NCBI RefSeq assembly: GCF_000090795.2
Contig: NW_003546249.1
Coordinates: 364,553 to 428,552 of the forward strand
Source of the DNA: Amphimedon queenslandica
Taxonomy: Eukaryota; Porifera; Demospongiae; Haplosclerida; Niphatidae
Reading direction: 5' to 3'
Length of the DNA stretch: 64,000 nt
Shown: positions 10,440 through 22,012 of the stretch, one piece after another
Layout of the letters: each line of letters starts with the position of its first letter
How positions within the stretch are numbered: the first letter of the stretch is position 1
Position numbers and translations under genes: made by a program
The notes under the pieces: generated by a model
What the model saw: only the letters and a program-made list of their open reading frames with translations
What the model was told of the DNA's origin: nothing
The model's database searches: none

Positions 10440-12640
10440 TAGTACGAAAGTAACTTTACAAATGAGTTACTCCAGATCTGTGTCTCAATTGCCCCCATGT
10501 CTCCTGTCTCTTTTTGTGTCCTCTACCGTCATCCTAATGCCTCTCCCAAATTTGATCAACCTCTTTTTAACTATATTGATTCCTTGGCAACTACCATAAA
10601 CAAAGTCATACTACTCAGCGACCTAAATATGCCTGACATGAACTGGGACACCCCCACAGGCGTCTCTCCTTTTTCTAAGTGAAGTTATGTCCCAACTAAG
10701 AGACCGTCCCACCTATAAAACAGTAATACCCTAGACTTAATTTTAACTAATTACTGCTCTCTGATTGAGCACTTAAATTTAGCAAAATCTTTTAATTGTC
10801 ATTACTGCGCTATCTTTTGTCAGATCCTCCACAATCCCAGACTTAGCCCATCCGGCTTGAGACCACCAATGTACAACTATGCTAAAGGTCACTGGGTTTG
10901 ACTCGTTGACTATCTCTTAGACTATGACATTAGTGACTGTTTCACTGAACCTGATATTGTCACCTCCTGGTCTCGCTTCAAAGAAGTTCTAATGGTATCT
11001 ATAGACAAATTAATCCCTGGCACTTGTGCTCGCTTTACCACTCATCCTGCCCCATGGCTCTCTTCCATCAACTTAAGCAGGGCCTCTCTCTCTAAAGAAG
11101 CTGCAAAGAGACTACTTGTTTCTTAAAGCGAAACTCACCGATAACGAGCTCACTTTCCGTTTATTGCCAAATTTCAGTACGAACAGTAAAGATTACAGTT
11201 GTCTCTGCTACTATATACACTGTATGACGCTGAGGTGCCCCACACAATGTGTTTTTGGTCCAAACTTGCATCAAATGATCTTGACAACACTACACTCCTT
11301 ATTGAGTATTTCTAACCTGTATTTAACAGGCCTTGTTTTATTGATTCTTACCCTCCCAAGTGCTTTCCCCCATCTTCAGCTCGTGTCAACTCTATAATCA
11401 GCTCGGAAGAAGTCCATAAAATCCTGACTTCTCTCAACGCCACAAAAGTACCTGGCATGAATGGTAATAATTCCAGCCCTCGTGAAACTGTGTGCCTTAG
11501 CCCTTACTCCCCCTATTACTGACCTCTTCAACCTTTCTGTGTCCACCGGTTTGTTACCTCTGGATTGGCGCACCATTTCAAGCCTATCTTCAAGTCTAAT
11601 GATAGGACATTTGGCCAAAACTTCTTCCAATGGCATTAATTAGTCTTTTCAAAAGTTTTGGACAAAATGGTCTGTAACAGACTTATGGTGACTCTAGGTC
11701 AGCCAATGTACTACAATCATATTCAACTGTCCAAAAATTGTTAGCTATGATGGCAAATGTGTATGAAGCCTTGGACAATAACAGCAGGGTCGACTGCATG
11801 TTCCTAGACTTCAAAAAATCATTTGATTCCGTCCCTCACAAAAAGCTTCTGCTGAAATTGTGGAAGTGTGTGGTATTGTGGGTCCTCTATGGGAATGGCT
11901 TCATCTCTATTTGTCTGAGACGTCATGACGTGTGTGGTTTTTAATAGTACTACATTCAGTTTCTTAAAGGTCTTGGGTAGGGTTCCTGAAGGGAGCATTC
12001 TTGGGCCCCTATTAGTTTTAATTTACATTTATGACCAGCGTGTTCCTTCTGACATGCTACTATTTGCAGACGTCTTTAAATGTCTTCACACTATTTCTAC
12101 TACTACTAGAGATTGCTCTCTTCGTCAAGACAGCCTAGACAGTGCTCTCCAGTGAAGTAAGGATTGGGATCCTGCTTTTAATACCATCTAAGACCCGTCA
12201 CGTTTGTTTTTTAACCGATCCTCTTCCCAGCCTCTATTAGATTACATTATTGATGGCTGTACTATTGCCCACTGTGATTGTATTTGAGACCTTGGTTTTT
12301 ACCTCTCTAGTGATCTATCATTGAGCAGTCACCTTTCCACTATTTATATCCAAAGCCTAAAGTTCTACGTTTGTGGAAGAAATCTTTTAGCTGTGACAAT
12401 GTCCAGGTTAGGAAGAAGCTATATTTTACACTGGCTTGCTTAATTCTCTCCTATAGAGTACAGACTTGGGGTCCTACTTCTATCAAGGACCTTATTGGTT
12501 TTGAAAGTTTACAACGTCAAGCAACCAAGTACATACATTAGACTTATCATTTGGACTACAAATTCACCGAACAGCTCTAGGTCTCAACCCACTCTCTATG
12601 TACTTTCTTTTGCTATACGAAGGTTAAATAAAGCCTAATA
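10440..12640 (+). pseudogene. CR1/L2-like LINE ORF2 (endonuclease and reverse transcriptase), decayed
   Basis: The pieces follow LINE ORF2 order. The end of an apurinic-type endonuclease is seen: YRHPNASPKFDQP, then VILLSDLNMPDMNWDTPTG at 10599-10660, then NTLDLILTN (about 10728). The RT follows: SSARVNSIISSEEVHKILTS (about 11375-11440), VLDKMVCNRLM, FLDFKKSFDSVPHKKLL at about 11800-11850 with the first Asp, VPEGSILGPLLVLIYI at 11980-12030, and LLFADVFKC where a YADD-type box would be (second Asp replaced). C-terminal pieces continue to about 12630. Many frameshifts and stops. The protein would nick target DNA and copy the element RNA into it. Confidence 0.85.
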
Positions 12641-13545
12641 AATCTTTACTTTGCTTGTGAAAGAAGTTTAAAGGTTTTATACACATTGAAAGGCATGTGC
12701 ATTTATACACGGCCTATGCAATAATAAAGTTGTGGGTGCGTGACTAAACTCATGCCTATGTGTCAATAAGTTAATCACTTGAAAATATTTTCTTATCAAA
12801 TACGCAGGCTACTACATTGCACACATCAGGATTACAAGATTTGCAGTTGAGTTCTTGTTTAGCCTGTTCAAGTATAGTAGAAATTGGAAAACCAATGCTG
12901 CTTACTTCTCCTAAGGCTGAGGTGTTTCACATAATAAGCAACCTACTTCAACTGATCACAGTGGTAAAGATTATAGGAATGGCAAGTTAGCATTGCCATC
13001 TCTAAAGTAGATTATCATAGGACAATTATGATGAAAAGAAATTTATCTTTTAAAATAAAACAATATGAAATTCATGTGATGTGTTTGTAACTTGTCAAGG
13101 AGTTTTTGTCCTGTTGCTAATGATTGACATTTTCCTCAAGCAATTTTTTAAGTGATGAAATAAAATCGTTAAATTTGAGTATTTGCAACTTTTTGCTACA
13201 TTTCATCATAAACATTTCTTGCAACTTGCTTCACTGTCTCAGTTATCTAAAAAAATTTTTTTGACAGTTACTTCTTGTTTCAGCTAACAGTATATATGCC
13301 ACCTATGAAAGGTATTATTGAAGTTATAAATTTTGTTTAAAATGATATTTTCTATAAACTTCACACAGCAACGTATCGTAAAATGGAGAAAAAAAGGGAT
13401 CATAAAATTTTGGTGTTTATCATTATTCCTTTCCAAACAATTGTCACAAAAAGTGTCATACATGACCCACTGAAGCAATCCTTTAGTTGCTGGTGACAAA
13501 AGGTACGGAGTACTCTTTTGGCCAGGTAACAGGATGCTCCAAAAT
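12641..13545. other. No supported gene
   Basis: AT-rich. A minus-strand ORF covers 13284-13625, but its sequence is featureless and overlaps a better minus-strand frame to its right. Confidence 0.4.
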
Positions 13546-14038
13546 TTATACCATTTGATCTGAAATGACAAACTTGTCTTTTCGAGTTGCATTAGCTTGA
13601 TAAAGAGTAACATTTGCATTATCATGAAGTTGCAGTAACCTTGATGTGGTGTCTCTGCTTATGCTACTAACTTTGCAATTGTAGAGCTTTCCTGTTCTTG
13701 ACACACTTTTAATTGTGGCACGATACAAATGTTTGCTAGGTGCTTCACTGCTATAATACCTTCTTTTTATTTAGTTGCTTGTGTCTTCTTGATGCTGTAG
13801 TCTTTTTCAGGCTGCCATCTGAGCTCCAAATTAAAGGATGAACTAAGACAGAGGATATTTGACTCCTTGTTTTCTTTTTAGATGTATTATGACGCTTTGG
13901 TGTAGCTTGTATAGCGTCACAGCTAATAGTTTCATTGACAAGATTATGCTGTAACTCTTGGTCATCCTTAAAGATCTCCATTTTGTAACCAGTAGTAATC
14001 ACGTGGCAAAAAGCAGGGAGTAGTTTCACTAAAATCAC
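13546..14038 (-). CDS. Hypothetical protein, two adjoining frames
   Basis: A 95-codon frame (14038-13751) beginning MILVKLLPAFCHVITTGYKM and a second frame (13728-13546) containing YRATIKSVSRTGKLYNCKV would join through one base shift near 13765, giving about 165 residues. The first part is basic and polar (ATPKRHNTSKKKTRSQ). No domain is recognised. It could be a short host gene with a small intron or a decayed element ORF. Confidence 0.25.
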
Positions 14039-14941
14039 ATGATTTCAAATTTGTTCGTGTCTTTTCCTGTATTGCGTCGTTTTCATTCCTAGTACTATAC
14101 TCAAAAAAATTGTGAATTGAAGTTTAAGGAATGCCTTCGCGCAGTTATCACTGGCCACATTGGGCAGTTAGACACTCTGCCTAAGCCCTTTTGCAATCTT
14201 GGTGTAAGTGCAACAACACATTTATCTAAAAATTGTTAATCACCTTTCTTTTTAATTACACATGTTACTACCCTAGCAAAGGTAATGATTTTCTGGCAAT
14301 TTGTAGCTTGTTCAAATGGGAGTCTGTCATAACAATGTATTAGCTGCTTTCAATATTCTCCTTTTCACTTCCGAAAGCAAGCAGTAGCACTTTAATTGTC
14401 ATAAAATACTTGACCTGGACTTTCAGATTTATCAAGTTTATTGAAAATAACTGACAAATGGTTTAAAACTTGACTTCAGTAAATTGAGCTATTATCTATT
14501 GCAGTAGTTAAGTGCTTAAAGATTTGTGTGTTATTATACTTCCTAATTTTACAATTACATATTTAAACTGTATCTATAAAAAGCCTTACTAGTTAAGATG
14601 TTGCCACATCTAAGTACAATTATATCCTCTACCCCTAACGAAAACACTCCTTTTGTTCATTTCTGCACTGTATTATACCCGTGTACTTTTTGCATGTAGT
14701 GTTGCTGCTATTGTTACTTTCTGCCTCATCTAATGCTGTAATTATAGTTGTGTGCTGCTTTCACTAGCTCCTGCATTAATGTTAATTAATTTAAAATTAC
14801 ATTAATCATTATACCTTGACAGGCTGTAGAAGTTTCATAAATAATGTACAATTAAATTTTCATTTTTTCCCAGATTGTATCATCGACTGCATAACTTGTT
14901 CTTTAATTAGCTATTTATCGTTCTTGGAACAAAATTGAACA
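14039..14941. other. No supported gene
   Basis: AT-rich sequence without coding signal or recognised repeat. Confidence 0.4.
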
Positions 14942-15662
14942 TTTAAAGGTTACGTTCAATGCATTTTTGTGGTATTTTTTTATTTGCTTAATATCATTGC
15001 CTGACCAAACAAATGATGTGTTCCAACTCCCATTGTCTGAAAAAAATTATTTACTGAGATATGAGCCTTCAAAAATGCCTATTTTTCCTTCCTGCCAGTT
15101 TATTTCCTGTCAGAGGGTGTGGCTAAACGTAACGTCACTAGAGGCATTGTTACAGTTAAATCCATTCCTTTATATGGGGAAAATATCCTTTATTCTCATG
15201 CCTGTCAATGTAATAGCACTAATTTAATGATTAGAATCATTAGCTTTCATTATTCTAATCATGCAACTTCAAGAAAAAGACTCAATGTAGCAAACAAGAA
15301 AATTCACCAAAGTGTGGTATTTTGACTTTTCCTTGCAGTTCCATGCTTAGAATAATGAAAGCTAATTATTCTAATCATTTAATTAGTGCTATTACATTGC
15401 TAGGCATGAGAATGAAGGATCGTTTCCCCATGTAAAGGAATGGATTTAGCTGCAACTATGCCTCTAGTGACATTACGTTTAGCCACACCCACTGACATGA
15501 AGTAACCTGGCAGGAAGGAAAAATGGACATTTTAGAAGGCTCATATCTCAGTGAATAATTTTTTCAGATAATGGAGTTGGAACACATCAGTAGTATGGTC
15601 AGGCAATCATATGAAGCAAATCAAAAAAATACCTCAAAAATGCATTGAACTTACCCTTTAAA
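14942..15662. mobile_element. Foldback MITE with ~320-bp inverted arms
   Basis: The left arm (14942 to about 15265) and right arm (about 15342 to 15662) are inverted copies along nearly their whole length, separated by a loop of about 76 bp. Both ends are TTTAAAGG followed by GT[TA]A.GTTCAATGCATTTTT. Shared internal words include GGCTCATATCTCAGTGA and TAGCCACACCC in opposite orientation. TTTAAA occurs at both outer edges, so the target could be TTAA or TA. There is no coding capacity; ORFs in the arms are incidental. A transcript would form a long hairpin. Confidence 0.9.
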
Positions 15663-17429
15663 GTTTTGTTGAAATGCTTCTTTTTGGCTCATCCATAAGT
15701 AATTGATATAGAAACAATGCTTCGTACTGGCTCATTTAGGCAACAATCCATGTCTTGTAAGAATCCGTCATAGCTTTTACTTTGATTTGCTGTTTTCTGT
15801 ATGCAAGGTTGGTAGCATATCTTCCTGTTTCGATCAATTGAGTACATGGTTACACAGCCTAAATCTTATTCATGAAATTAGACATGTTTAAAAACCACTG
15901 TATCTTTTTCAGCAAATTGTATAAGCATTCATTGTGTTGATAAATACTTTCCTAATTTTATCAATCTCATGCAGTTTTTTCTCACTCTTAACATTTTGTA
16001 ACAAGGAGCAAACATTTTATCCTCTTGTACTCAGTTCATTTGTTAATTCAGCATTCCCAAATGTAGCAGCATTAGTTTTATGATGCAGCAAGTGTATCTT
16101 GACATCTGTTGAAATTGACACGGTGACATAAAATGTACAAGAGATTTGTTGACCAGTCACAAATGTTAACCTTCATAGGCATTACATTACATTTATTATG
16201 CTTACCGTGTTAATATTTCATTGTTGTGACCTACCTAATTAAATAGTCTGACACTTAATGTGTGTGGAGCCCAATGTACCATCTTTTGCTCAATCCATGC
16301 ACATTATTTTAAGTTATCCTCATGGTATAAATGTTGATCTTTTTAAACATTTTAATAAGTCTAGTAGTGTGCACTAAACTTTTTTAAAATTTATAAATGA
16401 TTTGTACTAATGAAAATAGTAGAAGAAGTTTTGTATGCACTATTGTAAAGTAATAATAACATGTACCTACATTTAATGTTTGTATCATTTGATAATTGGT
16501 TAAGGTACAACGGGCTGAACGCAGAATTTAGATTTCGGAACACAAATTGTTTTCTTTATACTTTTTCTACAATATATAATTTTTTCAATTATTTTCTCAA
16601 CAGTGAGATGCAATAAACTTTACTAAACTTTGTAAAATGGTTGAAAACTGAGTAAAGAATTCTTGAACATGATGCGAGTACTTTAATTTTTAGTAACATC
16701 ATTGTGTTTATAATATTATTGTCTATTGACGTATGTTGCATCATTTGGCAATAGTTTTTTAAGTTTTGCAAAATGGGCTGCAATCTCTCGTAAAGTTTTG
16801 TTGACTTTCAAACATCAGTGTATCACAAAAGCATTTACTGCATACAAACTTGATTGAGTGTTTGCCTTCATTATGCCACACTTGCAAGCTTTAGAGCTTC
16901 GTAAAGCCTGCATTTACCAGACGAAACAGCTAAATAAACAATAGTCAGGAAATACATACTGGTGGCCATTTTTATTAATGGTTTGACTAATATGATATCA
17001 TAACTTAACCCCACCTTGCAATTAATTTTTCCTGCCAGTTTTATAATATACAGAGGTATCCAGAAATGACACTAGATCAAAGATAGCGTATAAAGTATGA
17101 AAATTTATGCAGGAATTTCTTTAAATATTTAAAGTCAAATGATCTATAACTTCTAAACAGTGCATAGTAAAAATTTAAGAATAGCAGAAGTTGTATAACT
17201 TTTTCTTTACTACAAAATGGCAGCAATTAAAAAAATATTAAAATTTTATCCAAAAGTACCTTAAGTAGTCCTCTAGGTACAAGAAATTCTTGCAAGTCAA
17301 TTGTGCTTCATTGTGAGATTCTATGGTGGCCAAGAAGGCCAATCAGGCAACAGACTGATTGTCTGTATATGGGACCATATATGCTTAAGTGATGAACGTA
17401 TACCTACAGTTAATTTTGTATGCGGTGAT
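15663..17429. other. No supported gene
   Basis: AT-rich, with no recognisable gene or boundary-defined repeat. The minisatellite fades in from about 17320 with diverged units. Confidence 0.4.
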
Positions 17430-19765
17430 GACCACTGGATGGTGCAGCAATGAAAGCAGGAAGATTGTTTCGCAGAGAGAGCAGAGAGATGGTGTGCCTG
17501 TGACAGAACGGAGTTGGTATGGCAGTGAGAGCAGAGTTGTTGAGGCTGTAACACCAGGAAAATGGTTTAGCAGTGAGGAGATTGTGTGGCAGTGAGAGAA
17601 GGGAGATCGTGAGGCGGTGAATGCAGACAACTGGTGTGGCTGTGAAATTAAGGAGATTATGAGGCAGTGTGAGCAGGGATATGGTGTGTCAGACAAAGCA
17701 AGAAGATGGTGAGGCATTGAGAGCAGCCAGTTGGTGAGACAATAAGTGAATGGTATTTGTGTGGTAGTGAAAGGAATGAGACTGTGATGTAGTTAAAGGA
17801 CCGAGATGGTATGGCAGCGAGAACAGGGAGATGCTGTTGCTGTAAAATAAGGCAGATTGTGTTGCAATGAAAGCAGGGAGACGACAGTGTGTCTGTCAGA
17901 GAAGGGAGATAATGTGGCAGTGATAGCATGGAAATGGTGTTGCTGAGAGAGTAGGGAAATGTTAGAGCAGAGATGTTGTGGCAGTGTGAGCAGGGAGACG
18001 GTGTGGCAGTCTGTGCGGAAAGGTTGTGTGTCAGAGAGAGCATGAAGGCATGGAGATTGTGAGGCAGTTAGAAAAGAGAGATGGTGTGAATGTAAGAGCT
18101 GGAAGATAGTTTGGTAGTGACAGCAGGGAGTTAGTGTGGCCGTGAGACCAGGGAGGCTTTGATGCAGTGAGAGGGGGAAGATTGTGAGGCAGTGGCAGTT
18201 GGAAGATGGTGTGGCAGTGGGAGCAAGGTGATTGTGTGGCAGTGAGATGATGTGGCAGCAAGAGAAGATAATGTTCAGTGAGAACAGGGATATGTTGAAG
18301 CAGTAACACCAGGAAGTTTGTAAAGCAATGAGTCCTGGGAGTTGGTGTGGCAGTGAGAGCAGAGACATGGTGTGGCAGTGAGAGAAGGTAGATTGTGTGG
18401 TAGAGACAGGAGTGACGTGGTGGAACAACAAAAGCAGGCAGATGGTGTAGCAGTGACAACTGGAAGATATGGTGGCAGCAGGATGGGGTAGCGGTATGAG
18501 CGCAGAGATTGTGTGGCAATGAGAGCAGGGAGATGGTGTGGCAGTGAGAGCAGGGAAAATTTGAGGTTCATAAAGCATGGAGTTATGTGGCAGGAGAGCA
18601 GAGGGTTGCGGCAGCAGAGAAGTGGTTTGGGAGTGAGAGCAGGGAGATGGTGTGGCAGTGAGAGCAGGGAAAATTTGAGGTGCATAGAGCATGGAGTTAT
18701 GTGGCAGTGAGAGCAGAGTCATAGTAGGGTTGCAGAAGCAGGAAAATGGTTTGGCAGTGAGAAAAGAAAGAAATTGTAGTGACAGCAACGAGATCATGTT
18801 GCAAGAGTAGGGAGATAGTTTGACATAGAAAGAAGGGAGGTGGTGTGACAGTGGGAGCAGGGAGATGGTGTGGCAATAAGAGCTCGGACATGCTGTGGCC
18901 ATGATAGGAAACAGATGGTAAGGCATTGAGAGTAGAGAGATGGTGTGGCGGAGAGAATATGGAAATGTTGTGGCAGTGAGAGCAGTGTTGGTGTGGCAGT
19001 GAGGGCAAGCACACAGTGAGGCAATGAGAGCTGGGAGATGGTGTGACACTCAGAGCAGTGACGTGGTGTAGTAATAAGAGCAGCAAGATGGTGTAGCAGT
19101 AATAAGAGGGACAAGGTGTGGCATTGCGAGCAGGGAGATGTTATGGCAGTAAGTGCATGGAGATGTGGCAGTTTAAGTGTAGAGATGGTGAGGCATTGGG
19201 AGCAGGGAGATTGTGTTGCAGTCAGAGGGAGTTGGTGCTGCAGTGAGGGAGGGAGATAGTGACGCAGTGAGAGAGCAGGTGGTTTGTGTGGCAATGAAGG
19301 CAAGGAGATAGTGAATCAATGAGAACAGGGATATGGTGTGACTGTCAGAGAAATGACATGGTGTGACAATGAGAGCAGGGAGATCGTGTTGCAGTAATAG
19401 GAAGGAAAAATTGTGTGGCAGTGAGAGCTGGGAGATAATATGGGAGTGAGTGCAGGATGATGCTGTGGCAGTTAGAGCATTGAGATCATGAGCATGGAGA
19501 TTTTGTGGCAGTGTGAGTAGGGAGACCGTGTTGGCAGTGAGAGCAGGGACATGGTGAGGCAGTGAGAACGCAGAGATCGTGTGGCAGTGAGAGCATGGAG
19601 ATGGTGTTCTAGTGAGAGCAGGTACATTGTGTTGCTGTGAGATCATTGATATGGTGTGGCAGTGACAGCCAGAAGTAGGCTAGGAATTGAGAAGATAAAG
19701 TTTCTGTGGCACTGAGGGCAATATGTTGTGTCAGTGAGAATAGGGAAACTTTGTAGCAATTTCAT
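17430..19765 (+). repeat. 25-bp G-rich minisatellite, array 1
   Basis: About 90 imperfect copies of a 25-bp unit: GGTGTGGCAGTGAGAGCAGG followed by GAGAT. Copies diverge by substitutions and small indels. On the complementary strand the unit has no stop in any frame. Because 25 is not a multiple of 3, all three minus frames read the same 25-residue cycle (containing PALTATPSPCSHCHTISLLS), which produces long overlapping minus-strand ORFs up to 418 codons. These are repeat artefacts unless transcription shows otherwise. Confidence 0.95.
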
Positions 19766-20997
19766 ATCATAGTTAAAAAACCTGAAGTGACTTATTAGAC
19801 GGCTCTTATAATTTGAATTTTTCTAATGTTTTATTTTATACTTACTTTTGCTATTTCGTTTCTTTTTTCTCAGTTATACGAAATAGTATGGGCATACGGG
19901 GACTGACACATCAAACTCGAGTGGCTATCAATGAAGTTCCTTTTAATGTTTCATGTGTTACTCACTTTGACTATTTGTTTCGTCCTTTTTCAGTTTGATA
20001 GTTTTCAAGATTACAGGATGGACTGATAAGACTGAGTTATTTTATGATGTTACTTTTAAAAAAGTTTCAAGTTCTAACTTATCTTTCTTTGCTCCTTCTT
20101 TCCTCAGTTTAATAGTATAGTTCATACCAGAAGTGACTGATCAGACCTAGTTTTATCCTTTTGCTTGGCTTTAAAAATAATGTTTCATTTACTACTAATT
20201 TCTCAGTAGTTGTTTCTTCTCTTCTCAGTTTAATGATATAGTCAGTAGTGACTGATCGCACTGATTTCTTATCATTGTATGTGGGAATCTGAAACGATTT
20301 TTTTCTGTTTCCTCAGTTTCTTTTCTTTCTTTTATCGCGTAGTTTCAAATACAAGTCATGATTAGACTGAGTTACTATTATTTGAGCTAGGTTCTAAATG
20401 ATGTTTCATGTAGTACTCGTTACTTTTTTCTTCCTGGTTTAGTTTCATGGTGTAATTGAAAATACACAAAGTGACTGATCAGACTGAGTTGTTTTTGCTT
20501 AAAGTTTGTTTTTTTCAATGTTTCATGTTGAACCAATTTTTCACTATTTGTTTTATCTCTTGTCATTGTTATAGCATGGTGTATATTAAGACTCACTGAT
20601 CACAGTTCTTATAATTTGAGTTGAATTTTAATATGATTCATGTGACACTCATTTTTTAGTCCCTTCTTTTCAGTTTTAACGTATAGTTTTTAAAATACCA
20701 GAAGTGACTGATCAGACAGTTTCATTATTTGACGTTGATTGTGACATGTCTTACATTCTTTTAGATCTCACTGTTTGTTTCTTCCTTTCTCACTTTCATA
20801 GTATAATTTATACCAGAAGTGACTATTGAGACTGAGTTCTTATCATTTGAGTTTGTTTCTAAGCTGTTTTATTTCGTACTCTTGACTTTTGTTTCCTCCT
20901 CAGGTTCAGTTACTTTTGAGATTGAGTTAATATTTGAGGTTCCTTTATGAAACATGTTTCACGTTGTGGTGACTCCTTACTGTTTTTTTCTGTGTTA
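19766..20997 (+). repeat. ~112-bp AT-rich tandem repeat, block 1
   Basis: About 11 diverged units. Each carries a core like AGAAGTGACTGATCAGACTG, then CATTTGAGTT, ATGATGTTTCATGT, a pyrimidine run (TTTCTTCTTTTCTCAG) and TTTCATAGTATAG. Core positions near 19788, 19903, 20017, 20130, 20244, 20360, 20471, 20593, 20702 and 20816 give spacings of about 110-122. No coding potential. Confidence 0.85.
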
Positions 20998-22012
20998 AAG
21001 TATAAACATAAAAAATCTAAAAAAAAGGTGAAGTAGGATCCCGAATGATGATAGTGTTGATTTTTTTAATGATATTTATAATATTTCTTTAGTTGCCATT
21101 GTGATGCATGTTGATTTTACAAAAAAATAATTGTCTTTATTATCATTGTTATGACTTTACATCATTTATGAGTGACAGCATTGAATATACATCGTGAAGG
21201 AATATCAACTATCCTGATGAGAAGTGAAATTAATGCTAAGTCTTGACACAAATCCTCGTTCAAGAAGCTGAGCTGAGAGTTTCCATCGTCCCTGCAGTGT
21301 TACATCTATTCCTGTTAGTCCAGCTGTTGTCCTTCATATTATCAATGCATATCATAACATTAAGTAATTGTTCGTTTTTATAATAAAATAAAATCACACC
21401 CTTGATAAAACAGTCACGTGTAAGATTAATAACTTCTTTTAGCTGGAAGCCTCCTCTAAAGTATTGCAGTAGTTGATTCCAAGCATAGCCTGGTGAAAAA
21501 TAAATTGCTGCAGATCTGAGCATGCACGACCATACCCTAATTTTGGAGCATATGGCATGCTTCTTTAATTAACAAAATGGCAGCATGCAGCTATGATGGC
21601 TCAATCCAGCAGCCACATTACCACTTTTTCCTTACTTGAAGAATGATTTGATGGGACATGGACCTGCGCATAGACTGTTGGAGCAGATTGGTGTAAGAAT
21701 TATCCTTGTAGCACCAACTGATACTGAGATACACACTGACAACTGGATTGACAGGACTTCTTGATGATGATGATCAAGATGAAAAAAGGTGGCTGAACAA
21801 AACGGCCAGCTCTTCAATTTTGGCTTTTCTCTTAGACAAGGTCTAGAGCCACACTTGACGTACCAATGGAGTCCTCTGGTCGAGTAAGGTCCTCCATAAA
21901 GTCTGGTAAGCATAGGAGCTCGTTTTCCTAGTATAGCAAGGCTGCAAAAGTCAGGGCAGCCCTTTTGTTTGTGGGTGAATCCTTCTTAGTAACGCTACCG
22001 CATTACTAATAG
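20998..22012. mobile_element. Dispersed repeat, copy A (inserted in satellite)
   Basis: This ~1-kb segment interrupts the 112-bp satellite. Its 21240-22012 part matches 55660-56420 with shared stretches such as ACATGGACCTGCGCATAGAC, GGCTGCAAAAGTC and GCTACCGCATTACTAAT. Its first ~100 bp resemble one arm of the foldback at 54219-54578 plus the sequence just right of it, so A may be a shortened version of a longer composite. No TIRs or long conserved ORF were seen; the minus-strand ORF at 21632-21913 mirrors one in copy B only through DNA similarity. Confidence 0.7.

Noticed and set aside
14967-15325. Plus-strand frames of 86 and 68 codons
   Set aside because: They fall in the arm and loop of the foldback element and match no protein pattern.
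17793-19049. 418-codon minus-strand frame and several overlapping frames of 110-170 codons
   Set aside because: They lie wholly in the 25-bp minisatellite, repeat the same peptide cycle in all frames, and are explained by the stop-free complement of the unit.
21632-21913. Minus-strand 93-codon frame resembling one at 55993-56205
   Set aside because: The resemblance follows from DNA similarity of two dispersed repeat copies; the frames do not share start, end or length.
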